A DNA stretch of 64,000 bases from Branchiostoma floridae. Taxonomy: Eukaryota > Chordata > Leptocardii > Amphioxiformes > Branchiostomatidae. The notes beneath the pieces were generated by a model that did no database searches, was not told the DNA's origin, and worked only from the letters and a program-made list of their open reading frames with translations. Numbering within the stretch: position 1 is the stretch's first letter; each line of letters starts with the position of its first letter. Below, piece by piece: positions 49,201-59,800 of the stretch. The stretch is taken from positions 16,226,601 to 16,290,600 of the forward strand of contig NC_049984.1 of assembly GCF_000003815.2 (NCBI RefSeq), in the 5' to 3' direction. Made by a program: the position numbers and the translations under genes.

Positions 49201-52200
49201 GGCAGTGTAGGGAAGACCACGCATGCGCACGATGACTTCTGCTGCGCTGTCCCTGAGGAACGCTGTGGCTTCGTTCGCGTTTCCTGGGTTGTCAACAAAA
49301 CAAACAAAATTTTACATTCCAATAAATTTCACGAAAAATCAACGTCAATGGAAGGTCAGGAGCACTTTTGATATGTACCAGACCAAAGAAGTCTGTACAA
49401 ATGACCGCACGAATGTTGTCTGCACTTCAGGGTGCGTGCTGTGCATGAAAATCGGTCAAAAACTGAACAAAAGAGATGTCGTTGTGATTGACAGGCCTGC
49501 AGACGATTTTTCAAGGTTCTGTGAGATCTTCTCCTATTCGATGACAATTACAAACAAAAGGTCGACTCAGGTTTCAGGCATAAGGTTATTGACACCGTCT
49601 GTCAATTGACACCGTCTGTCAGAATTAAGCCTCCCCCCCAACTCCACAAAATTTCATGGTTCCAATTATAATTAGAACAATCACATTCTCTCAATAGTTT
49701 TTTGAGTGGATAAAAATTTGAGACATTTCATCCTTTCTTAAAGATCTGGTCAATGAGTGCGCTTCGATTTTCATTCTTTGTCATAGATAATAACCGCCAA
49801 ACGGCTTGCTTTGATCCAATGTATGATTCACAAATTGTGATGCCCTTCGGACTTAAAGCAGGTCCGACAACTTTTTGTCCCCTGAAGGCCACACCTGTGA
49901 TTTTTGGTGGCTTCACTGGATAAAAACTGAAGCGTCAGCTTTTGGCAACACCAGTGGAGAGGGCAAGCTAAATCACTCGTACATAAAATCAACCCAGGGT
50001 ATCAACATAAAATCAATGCTTTCTTTTTATTCCAACATTTGTCAACAGTTTGAAAAAAATCAGTTACTCACCTCCAGCAACCTTCAAGAAGTCTTCTCCT
50101 GTGGCTTTGTAAACCTGAAATCAACACAAAACTAAGTTATTTGAGCTGATGAGGATGTTTTCTTACCTATAATGACGGCTTTTTTCTAGACACTAAATGT
50201 AGCGATTGACCCTGTAGTCCAACATACGACAACCAACAGAAAAAAACTAAAACATTAATTACTTTTATTTTGCTTGACATCATACCAATACAAAATACCT
50301 AACACGCATGCAGTACATTTCCGAAACGATAGACTTGTACAGTATACGCAAGTACTAGAGTCTCACACAATACAGCAAAAGTCACTGTAGGAAAGAATGT
50401 TGTTTTTGCCCTTACCTCTATATATCTCTGGCCTATGTGGTGCTTATGTCTGAGTAGAGCGAGGTCTCTATGTTCCTTAGAAGCGAACCTAACCAGCGCC
50501 TCCCCGTTTCTCCTTCCCTGAGGGTTCAAGCAGACCGCAACTCCTCCTCTGAAAAGGGGAAGACAGGTGGTTGGGTTAGCAGGTGGTTCAACATGGCGTG
50601 GCATGGTTAACATGCGCACCTAGCGAAATATGTATAAACTGCAGTCTCACGCCTTCACGAACGCTTTATTTGAACGCCACAAGAAAGCCACGCATATCGC
50701 CATACGTTATACAATGAAAGGAGGTCCAAATGTTACTAGCACATGATCTTGGTAATTCTATGTGAAAGTATATCTTACGTACATGTTCTCAGATTTGGGG
50801 AGTATGTACTTTTTTTTTACTGTGTACGTACTTTTTACTGTCTTTGATGATTAAACACATAGCAAGTGAAAGATGAAAATCTGTTCAAGCTTTCTTGAAA
50901 TGACACTTGTCTCTAATAGGTGCATTTTTCTATGTGAAGATAAATCTGTACAGAATACCAGTGCACAAGTCGTACGTAACACTATACAGGCAATCACCCA
51001 TGCAAGCACAAGAGCACACCATAAAAGTAATCCTCTTAATCTTACCATCCCTTCTAACCGGAGGCAACCGTCCAAGTTAGTTTGCGTGGGTAAAGAAATT
51101 GTCATAACTACATCGTCTCCATACTTTGAGGTAAAGGTTAGTAACACGGCGTAGGCGGACTTCTTTAACATCTTACAACGACTGCTGAAGATATCTATTG
51201 TTCAATGATTACTTCTTAAGCCCAAGTAGGTAGTCTATAGTCCTCCTAGCTCGGTTGGTTGAATATGACAATAAACTACAAGACAACGACACCGCTGAAC
51301 ACCTGTCCCATGCTTGCTTATACCGTTAAAGTGTTGTACATGTAACCAATGTTCTAACCCAGAGATGTAACGGACAGCTGTTTTATTCTATTAACTTTCT
51401 TCGAATAGAGAATATAAGTATGCCACGAACTACAAGCAATTTACCTCACACGCTGTAATAAAAAGGGGGGCTTCTTACATGTATGTCAGTAGTACAGAAC
51501 GTGATAATAAGATATAAATGAGCACCTCCGTCGAAAGATAAAGATGCAAAATAAAGACATAGAAATGCAAATGTTTGACGGACGTGCAAGTCACTCCTTC
51601 GTTGGTCGAACGGACGATTGACACTTTTTCATTGGTTGAGTTGCAAATTGTGATAGACAGTTAGGATCGTTCCAACCAATAAGAAGTCTCCAAACTTACT
51701 TGGTGATGTTGAGTCCTCGGAAAAACCTCGCGATGTCCTGATCGGAAGACTGCCAGGGGAGACCGCGCACGCGCAGAATGGTATCGTCATCAATAAGCTC
51801 GTTCTTTTGGCTGAGAATAGACAAGAGGAGCGGAATAAAAAAAATGTTGTACATGTAAAATCATATATTTGTATAGAAAAAAAGATATGCGAAGTGTCTT
51901 AAACTTGCTGAATACATTATGTTCCGTTTGAGAACCTTGCAAACGACTTACATTTCATCTTGTTATTCTTTTAATAGGATTCCATCATTTAAAACGGTCA
52001 AAGAGTCTGACCTTCAATCGTGTTACAGTAGCTCTTTAAAGGTCATACTAACTCGTGCGAAATAACTCGTGCAAATAATTGACATTTCATTAAAAGATCA
52101 GACGGACAAAATCAGGTTAGGACTTACTATGTTCCCGGTTCGTACTTGTAGTCCACCGTTTCAGGGTCCGTAAACTTGTGACCTGCAATGAAACAAAAAC

Positions 52201-55200
52201 ATACAATTTAGATACTGTCATATAAAGTTTCAACAGATGACTACTTTCTTTCAGGTGACAAGACAGTAGTGTTTTCATGTGAACAAAAAGGGCTGGTATA
52301 ATTGAAGCTATTGGTGTGACAGCTAAGGCTTATTTATGCAGGAGAGCCCCGGGTCATTCCTCACCTCTACCCCGTATTTAATGATGCCACTATTGTCTGC
52401 GTTATCACACAAAGAGAAGACGCTCCGGGGCGAATTCCTGTGTCTTCACCACACATGACAAACTACCACCACGCTAAAAACAACATCTTCTTGTCCTACT
52501 TTTTTTCTTCTCAAACAATGGTTGACCGGTAAATGCTTTCTTTGATAATCCACAGCGCATGCACGCTGTTTTAATTGGTCTTCTAAGAAGGATGCATCCA
52601 CCTCCATCTTGTCTTAAGACCCGAGGCAGTAACGTATCTTAAAAGTACCCAGCCCTTGGTGTGAAGAAGCTGAGGATAATTCGATTATCTCCTCAACCTT
52701 AAGTGTCACTGTAGGTCATCTATGAAGAAGCTAGAACTAACAGACCATTATGTACAAAAATTAACAAGCACAGTTTGTATTCTTCACCTTATTGCCTAGT
52801 TAATGCATTATGACAATATATAAGTTGAAATGTTCTACCAGGCTTCAACGTTAATGGAACAGTGAAGGTAAAATGGTTGGTTCTTACCTAAGCCGATCAA
52901 CCTTTCGATGACCAGACACATGGCTTGACATTCGTCTACTGCAGTCACGTCCAATCCAAGGTCTGTGTAAAGATCTGGTTAAGGAACTCAACATAGTTCT
53001 AAGACATTCTCAAAGTTTTACAGTGACACCTATAGTACTTTACTATCATAGTTTTACACCCAGTGCCAAAAAACGGCATGTTTGTTTATGAGAACAAAAA
53101 AAAATTCTTAGAACGAATCAAAGGTTGGAAGTTGTTTACTTTACACCTGTTTTGGAGAGTTCCAAACTTGCAATAGACATTCATGGACCCTTGTGTGAGT
53201 AGTATGTAGTGATGACCACGAGCCATGATGTTGGTGTAAACAGGGACATGGTTCTTTCTTTTCTCCTTGGCCTTGGCGTTGTATAGAGTTTCAAACCCAG
53301 GAAGAAATACTTCACATTCTACATAGTGGGCAAATCAACCAGAACTTCAATCTCTCCCCTTGTAAAGCTTATATGACTCGAAGACTTAAGTCTTCGTGTA
53401 TCTAAACCAGCACTTTTACATTCCTGATACGTTAAAAAGTGAAGATTTTACGACGTTATGTGCAATTACGACACCTTTTCATCTACGTCCCGAGATTTTG
53501 CGATAGTTTTTCAAGCAGTCATGAAGGCAAGCCACTTAAGTCAGTCAGCGGAGCGCGGAGTAAAAAACCTGTCGTCCCGGTTTGTGATGGGGTCGTTCTG
53601 TCAGGGCCCATCCCCCAACGACCGATGTTGTCTATCGGCCCTGCTTTCTGCATGAATGGCGGGGAAAATTATCCTCCTTTTGTTTCGGAGGCATCGGTTC
53701 ATGAAGGGGCGTTTTTCGGAATCGTATACCCAGCTCTCCGTAAATGTCAGGTGAAAGCCTGGGTGGATTTTGTGAGCATTGGGAACTCCTCTTTTCGTCA
53801 TCGCGAGACAAAGTCAAGTTCTTTGGCGTTTATCTTGGGTTTACCTTAAGACAAGCAGCTTTCCAGAAGGACTTCACTGTTTGTATACATAAGAAAATCA
53901 TGGATGGGTAAATTCTCAATACGTAGGCAGAAGGGCCATAAATAATTTGTTACTGGGATGGGGTTTAAATTTCTTTGGTAAAAGACACAACAATGAAATG
54001 TATGATATGATTAAAAAGACAGCAATTTGGATGTCTTTACAAAACTTTTAAAAGAAAAATATTCAGCAAAATCTTTAAGCCAGGCAAATTTCTTAACTAG
54101 GCTGACAGGTGTATCTTTTGTATGTTTTGTATAATTTCTTTATACAAAACAGATGACATAGATGACAAAATCGATGACACAAATATGTATAATAGAAAAC
54201 AATATTAGAGTTCTGTATTATGGGTNNNNNNNNNNNNNNNNNNNNNNNNNNNNNNNNNNNNNNNNNNNNNNNNNNNNNNNNNNNNNNNNNNNNNNNNNNN
54301 NNNNNNNNNNNNNNNNNNNNNNNNNCTTCAAAATGCTATTATCTGTATTCACTGTAATGACAAGCTACAGAGAGGCTTTTGTGTGTAGAGAGATGCAACA
54401 ATTCGCCGGGGCCAAAAGGTGTGTTGTCTGAAAAGACAGCAATCAGACATGCCTATACGTCAACCGTTTTTGTTTGGAGCTTCGTTGTTAAAATGGGAGA
54501 GTCTGAGCCAGTGAATCTACCCGTACTAAAACTGTCACAACAATAGTGTGGTTAGTTTATCCTACAGAACTATCTATTTCCTGCCATGTAGTGGCGCCCA
54601 CGAAACGCACCTTACCACGGAATCCGACCCAACCCACCAGAGTAGCAGTTACAAAGCCTGGCAGGTATAACCACACTTATAATCCAACATGGATTACGAC
54701 ACATCCTGAGAAAATGACCGTGGTGTTCAATCAAAACCGTCCCGCTAGTGAGTAATTGTGTTAGGAGTTCAGACTTTGGGTTGGTACTATTTTGGGCGCT
54801 GTTGTTGTATGGAATTTGCGGAAGATTGCGTCACAGGTGTTCACAACAGAACTGCAAAGATATATACCTTCAAATTTACCGGCGCCATGTTGGAAAGACA
54901 TGCAACTCCAATTTATGAACTTACTGTTGTTTCGAAGACCAAACTATACTGTCCTGGTGCCTCTGTATAGTCATATCAAAATACCATACTGCTTTGACTC
55001 TGAGAATAATACAATTATTCATTTATGCTTGTTCCAGGCGCTACAATGCGTGTCCTACTACCGCCGTTTGCATGCTAATCCGGAATTGTTGCGGTTGAAG
55101 TCTCGGGTAAACAAACGGACAAGTCACCGAGTAAACAGACGTCCCTCCATGTGACCGACTGATTGTAAACATGGACACAAAACACTGCGAATGCCAAGTC

Positions 55201-56726
55201 TCACGTGAACGTTTTTTTCCACCAAACCCTCCCCCCCCCAAAATAAAACATTTCCACCACTACAGGAATGCTCCTCCCCTTCTTAGTTATCGAGTAGGTG
55301 CTAACTGTTTTATAGACCCATGTGGAGTTAACAGAGCCGAGCGTAAAACCAGAAGCCCGAACGAGGAATTCCGGAAGCGCTGCTCTCTAAAAATGTACGA
55401 CATGTAATATTCAACACGCTGTTCATCAAACTACACAGCCAACTAAACAACCAACTGTTGCTCCAAACCGAGATTTCTGTGGCCCGCTCAGATTGAATTA
55501 GCCCATACAATATTAATGGGGATATCCTCTGCGCTTTTTGGAAACTACGGAGTAAGATTATGTGGTATTTGGTGTGACGTCGTCTATAATTCGCCGGATG
55601 AAGCCTTGACTTGCATATCGGTGTACACGACCGTGGGACCTTACCGGTTGAAAGGACCCCGGTTAGCATAAGAAAGGAACGCGTAGCCCCAGTAAGTGTA
55701 CACGGGGGCAAAGGCTTTCTGCTCCCCGCCTGGCTTAAAGCGACAAGGCGGGCGTTTACCGTGTATAGTTCACGGTGACACAAACAGACAATGTTTAGGA
55801 GGTGAATCATACCGGTGTATCGGTGCGTGAATAAGGATACGTTGCGCCATGTCTCTGACGGAGCTGATCGCTGGGGAGGTCGACTGGAATTTCCGAAACT
55901 CCCGTCTCAAGTCGAAGAAGGCGTAGAAGTAGTCGGGAAGGCTGATGCCCTTCTTGCACGTTTCTGGGTGAAGGCACTGCCTCATGGCTTGCTGACCGTC
56001 CACCACCAGACAGAAGGGTGCCCCGACCCCGTTGGTGAGAGACTGGTGTAGCTGTTTCATACACAACAAGAGAGCATGTCAGACAACTTGTAACGTAAAT
56101 AACGCCCCCTTCACACCAACACAACCAGAACGGGGATCAATATAAGCTTTCCAAGTAACGTGATTTTTACTTCTACATACGTCAGATGTCGAGAAAACAC
56201 CCCAAATCCGGCCTCAGACCCACACCAGGTGAGAGCCAACCTGTATGACCCCGGCGCTACGAAACCAGTAGAGGCACGATCACATGTTGTGTTTGGTAGA
56301 GAGAGGAGGGGGGAACTGTTTGATCACCTGTTCTAAGACGGCTTGGATGGGCGCTCCACCGGCGACGGCTCCTTCGTCCATCCCGGTCCTCGACTTGGCC
56401 TCGTCGGAAAGTTCGCTGTGATCGGGTTTGACCACCAGACTCTGGACAGGGACCGACACCTGGAAGGTAGAGGGAATACTCAGTATAAACACGCCGCCTA
56501 TCTCGTCCCGGCATACCCCCAACGTATCATCAACATACCCAAAACACGGATACAACACAAGCATGGGAGGGGGAGATTTCTAACTTACCGTGTTGGCTGT
56601 CGTATCCACGACGGACCACAGAATGTGCACGATCTCGCTCTCGTCGGATCCGAGTAGGTCTCCGGCCGCCTGACCGGCCGTGGTGCAGGACAGGACCACT
56701 AGGTTACTATACGAGCCCGCCATCAT
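40090..56726 (-). CDS. ESRP: Epithelial splicing regulatory protein (ESRP/Fusilli), 14 coding exons, 720 aa
   Basis: RNA-binding regulator of alternative splicing; family members bind GU-rich intronic elements through three RRMs and set epithelial isoform programmes. CDS is the complement of join(40090-40266, 41021-41403, 43370-43553, 44268-44483, 46885-47091, 49186-49283, 50072-50114, 50416-50548, 51700-51810, 52128-52182, 52888-52962, 55841-56051, 56328-56459, 56589-56726), 2163 nt, all phases consistent. Layout: N-terminal domain 1-200 ([19 protein letters not shown]), RRM1 about 214-289 ([15 protein letters not shown]), RRM2 about 316-397 ([15 protein letters not shown]), RRM3 about 433-513 ([15 protein letters not shown]), an Ala/Pro/Tyr-rich linker about 536-638, then RRM4 about 639-711 ([15 protein letters not shown]). 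As I recall, human ESRP1 and ESRP2 are about 680 and 727 residues, so the length fits. Start: two adjacent ATGs (56726, 56723) about 40 bases after a TATA-driven start site. The 100-N gap lies in intron 3. Confidence 0.93.
41021..41403 (-). CDS. ESRP: ESRP exon 13 (Ala/Pro/Tyr linker, first half of RRM4)
   Basis: Encodes residues 535 (part) to 662: runs of 8 and 12 Ala, YPP/YYP repeats, then [11 protein letters not shown] and VVNFFGGYQ. The end at 41021 (CAG before GTTGGT) keeps the frame into exon 14. A stronger-looking GTAAGT donor lies 4 bases further on (exon end 41017). Confidence 0.85.
43370..43553 (-). CDS. ESRP: ESRP exon 12 (second half of RRM3)
   Basis: TTTTCCAG acceptor, GTAAGTACC donor. 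Encodes [11 protein letters not shown] (RNP1), RYIEVFQCS and [10 protein letters not shown], closely matching vertebrate ESRPs. Ends in phase 1. Confidence 0.93.
44268..44483 (-). CDS. ESRP: ESRP exon 11 (linker, first half of RRM3)
   Basis: Residues 402-473; contains MIPMLPQQ and [11 protein letters not shown], then FLGEYA and HGIHMVLN. Donor GTAATTA is weaker than most others in the gene. Confidence 0.92.
44585..44835 (+). mobile_element. SINE fragment in ESRP intron 11
   Basis: 'gctgcacctgtctttcgg' and 'gggacgttaaa' blocks are familiar from the 3' part of tRNA-derived metazoan SINEs. A B-box-like 'gttcaatc' lies just upstream (about 44600). It ends near 'gaatgaaggaacgaacacg'. It sits in the intron between exons 10 and 11, antisense to ESRP. 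Confidence 0.6.
46885..47091 (-). CDS. ESRP: ESRP exon 10 (most of RRM2)
   Basis: Residues 333-401: [43 protein letters not shown]. 207 nt, phase 0 at both ends. It is therefore in principle skippable without a frameshift, removing most of RRM2. Confidence 0.95.
49186..49283 (-). CDS. ESRP: ESRP exon 9 (start of RRM2)
   Basis: Residues 300 (part) to 332, with [15 protein letters not shown]. Acceptor CCCAG, donor GTAAGTG. Confidence 0.92.
49588..49621. repeat. 17-bp perfect tandem duplication
   Basis: 'attgacaccgtctgtca' occurs at 49588-49604 and again at 49605-49621, in ESRP intron 8. Confidence 0.95.
50072..50114 (-). CDS. ESRP: ESRP exon 8 (43-nt linker exon)
   Basis: Short exon encoding [14 protein letters not shown] and one extra base, closing RRM1. 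It aligns with [15 protein letters not shown] of vertebrate ESRPs, which fixes both splice sites. Confidence 0.9.
50416..50548 (-). CDS. ESRP: ESRP exon 7 (second half of RRM1)
   Basis: Encodes [19 protein letters not shown] (RNP1) and HHIGQRYIE; acceptor TTTTCAG, donor GTAAGG. Phase joins cleanly with both neighbours. Confidence 0.94.
51700..51810 (-). CDS. ESRP: ESRP exon 6 (start of RRM1)
   Basis: Encodes [18 protein letters not shown] and [16 protein letters not shown]; acceptor TCTCAG, donor GTAAGTTT. This stretch is among the best conserved in the family. Confidence 0.94.
52128..52182 (-). CDS. ESRP: ESRP exon 5
   Basis: 55 nt encoding [17 protein letters not shown] with split codons at both ends; aligns to the FSDPERVNYKFESGT stretch I recall in ESRP1. 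Confidence 0.9.
52888..52962 (-). CDS. ESRP: ESRP exon 4
   Basis: 75 nt encoding [15 protein letters not shown] and LVIERLIGL; acceptor ACACAG, donor GTAAGAACC. Too short to stand out as an open frame; found by matching phase and the N-terminal helix pattern of the family. Confidence 0.87.
54226..54325. other. Assembly gap (100 N)
   Basis: Exactly 100 N, the usual placeholder for a gap of unknown size, inside ESRP intron 3. Exon phases are continuous across it, so no known coding exon needs to be hidden there. Confidence 0.99.
55841..56051 (-). CDS. ESRP: ESRP exon 3
   Basis: Encodes residues 91-160 plus one base: [39 protein letters not shown] donor at GTATCC (exon end 55841) is chosen because it joins exon 4 in phase and gives MAQ-H-LGL, like MAQGLGL of ESRP2. 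A later GTATGA donor (exon end 55813) would break the frame. Confidence 0.88.
56328..56459 (-). CDS. ESRP: ESRP exon 2
   Basis: 132 nt, residues 47-90: [20 protein letters not shown] and a Gly/Ala-rich stretch ending AVLEQ. Acceptor TTCCAG, donor GTGATC. Confidence 0.87.
56589..56726 (-). CDS. ESRP: ESRP exon 1 (start codon)
   Basis: 138 nt encoding [33 protein letters not shown] and SVVDTTANT; donor GTAAGTTA. Aligns with the first exon product of vertebrate ESRP1 (LVVLFGITAG, LGSDEKEL). Confidence 0.92.
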
Positions 56727-56792
56727 TCCAATCTATACCAAGTCCACTCAAGCACGACCACTGAACCTCTGACCGAGGGGCTGCTCACGCCA

Positions 56793-56837
56793 GCATATAT
56801 AACCCAACTCCGCTTGGCGTGCAAATCATATGCAAAT
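56793..56837 (-). promoter_or_regulatory. ESRP promoter: TATA box and octamer motif
   Basis: On the minus strand TTATATATGC (56793-56802) lies about 70 bases before the ATG, giving a start site near 56765 and a 5' UTR of about 40 bases. Upstream are a perfect octamer ATTTGCAT (56830-56837) and a one-mismatch copy ATTTGCAC (56819-56826), which are POU-factor type sites. Confidence 0.6.
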
Positions 56838-59800
56838 CGGGTCGGTCGCGAGTTGTCGATACCGCCCCATGTACCGCATTGTTTCCTAATGCAGCCCATT
56901 CATTGATTGGCTTTAACCCGGTGGACGTGGCACAGGAAACCGGGCGAACCGGTCCGAGATGCGCGCGCAGCTTCTTTCAGACAAAAAAAGTGTGGAGGGT
57001 GCACACATGCAGCTACTACGTACGAATAATAAAAGAGGCCGTACTCTCTTTCCAAATTCCACCGAGGATTTCGGTGCAAACATCGGAAAACCGCGTGGCA
57101 GAAACCTTATAAGTAAGTTCACAAAATTGCAAAAGGCGGTTTAATGGTGGTTTGGTGTTGGTGGCGGCTAAAAAGGTGTGGTGGCGAGCCGTAGCAATGT
57201 CGACTGTTTTGTTCTTCAAGTATTTAAGGGTCACTTGTTGAATGAAACTCCGCTGCCCAACTCTGCCCCATGTAATTATCAGTGCTTCAGGCACCGCCCA
57301 TACGGTATCTGAGTCACTGACAGCGATTCATCAAAAATAATTGCCGTGTGGGAAGAACTACCTGAACTGTGGAATGTCAGATGATTTTAAGGCCCCAAAT
57401 GAAGGAGAAAAAAATGCTTCGTGGCATTTCGGGTGCCAATATGGCGACTTCTTTTTTTTCTCTCTCTCTTTCTCAACACCAGAGTTCAACACAGACGAGC
57501 AACATGCTAAGTAGTTTGTCAGACAAGTAAATCCACCGCAGTCGGTTCGCTGAAAAAAGAGTAGTCTGTTCTTAATCCATACGGCTTCCATAAAGAAAAA
57601 AGAAGCCATTTTTAAATGGAAATTTTTGTACAGACACTGGGTGAGACAATGTAGTTGTGTATGTTTATCACAGCCACGCTGTGTTGGCTTCAAACCTGGC
57701 TTGGCCAAAACACCTGTGACTCTGGCCCAAGTCCGGGGTACAGGACAGAAGAATGGCGGACTTAATGGTTGAAAGGACGGGTCGAACACAGCACATTCCA
57801 TGCGAATCTTCGCTCTCACAATGTCGCCATTTTGACGACAACTTGAAAGAACTTCCCTTAAAGATGAAACATTGCTATTTCATTTTCAAAGATTATCATA
57901 ACGTTTTCTTCCGAACTTTGCCAAAAGAATGAAAAATATAGTATTTAAAGGAATCCTTGTATCTTTGTTGTTGTTGCTTGCTTAATGTAGTGTACAAACA
58001 CGGAAGTCTACCTCTCTAACCAACCCGGAATCGTACACAAATCTCCCACCGTCTGCTTGTTTGTTGTTTTTCTACGGGCGAAAGTAACTGTAGAATTATT
58101 TGATTTGTGCCAAGCGGGGAGCCCCTCCCGTCGTAATTGGCGGGCGGAGTGAAGTCAGTTTACACCCGTACAACAATACAAACTAGCCGGCGTTTTCACC
58201 AACACCTTTTGTCGGCTGGGGTCACCCCCGTTTTGTTTGCCAAGTGTTCTCCGGTTTCCCCCTCTTCAGGAGCGCCCAGTCCTCGAGTGGCCGGGACACC
58301 CTGTTTTTTGTCAACAAAACATGGGGGCACGTGTTTGGTGACTATAGGAACCTATTGACATTGAAATCAACACGCCAAGATTATTTTCTAAGCTCTCCTT
58401 TCTTTTTCTCACAATTTCATTTATGATGAAGGAAAGAAGACGTTTTAATGTTTATTGTACAGTTTGCCCAACCAAGCCAGGTATAGGTCACAACAAAGAC
58501 AAAACATACATGTAGAAGTATCATAGTTAAGCATGGGTCGTCGTCTTCCAGCTTGAAGTACCCGCCACTGGCACACTATAAAATGAACCCGAGTGTGATA
58601 GACTGCGACATACACAAATATATCTATACATAACCTTAACGCTGTTTTTTTTGGTCAGGTACATATTAAGCATATTATTGGGGGAAATTTTGTATGCAGA
58701 CACATTATTGATCACTGCACATGTGTCCCTATGTCGCAATAAAAAGGGCAGTCGAAGGGATCAGTTCTAAAATTCTAAGTGGTTTTGGGTCTCTGAACAT
58801 GTGCCATATCAAGTTGTAATATTTAGTTGTCTGTGAGTATTTGATGGATAAATAATACATCAAGCTAACCACATAACTACCATGTAAAAGATAGGGTTAA
58901 CGTCTCGATATTTTTTTATCTGTCAAAGTTTAAATCTAGAATGTTACGTTGCTCAGAAAATATCACAATCATAGATCCTGTAGAATTATTAGTGCTTCGC
59001 ATGATTTTGTACAACAGTCCTCCTTATATGGCTTTGCTGCCGAATTACTTCATTTTTGTCAGAAAAGTAACTACGAAAGACAAAATATATCCCAAACGAA
59101 CACTCATAGTGTGACATGAAAACGCATGAAGCAGCTCAAAATTGCTGTTTCTCTATATGGAAACGACAGACAACATTTTAAAACATGTCGCCATTTTGTT
59201 GCGAATGGGTAGTTCGCACCACCTTACGGATGTCTAAACATCAATATTTTGGCTGTAAAGATTACAAAGTGTGTTGCGAATGATACTAGTAGATTACTGA
59301 TTTAACACTTACATATTTGGAGAACTCGTGTTTTTTATAAACACAGTAGACATTAGATTGACGAAAATGTCAAGATGTTCTTGTATATCTTTTTCGTTCT
59401 GTCCTGTGCTGTCACTAGAGGGAAAACAATCAGACACTGAGTGGTCATTGAGGAACCTTTTAAACCAACCTTGGATCAGAAATTTTTAAATGATTTATTT
59501 TTTACCCAGGCTACTATACATTTACTTATTCTACCTACTTCTTACCACCCTGTAGTATTTTGACCAGCAGAAAGCAGAATTGTCTCACATGTATTGATAA
59601 CATCGGGAAACAAAATGGCGACCACCTGTTGCCTTTTCTACAGGCAAGTGGTTTAAACACGAAGAACGTTAAAACATATTTTACAATATAACTTTCAAAT
59701 ATGTTTAAGGAAATTAACATAAGTGGGACATCAACTAAATTCTTCTGATTCCATGTAAGACTAATATATTATATTCTCATTCCATGTTTATTTTGTTAGG

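Noticed and set aside
55813-55840. Longer form of ESRP exon 3 using the GTATGA donor
   Set aside because: It leaves a phase that does not join exon 4, and the added IHAPIHR has no family match.
55815-56657. Plus-strand frames opposite ESRP exons 1-3
   Set aside because: Shadows of conserved minus-strand exons; the minus strand matches ESRP residue by residue.
57358-57819. 153-codon minus-strand frame upstream of ESRP
   Set aside because: Low-complexity Ser/Lys regions, no domain, no splice context; most likely chance.
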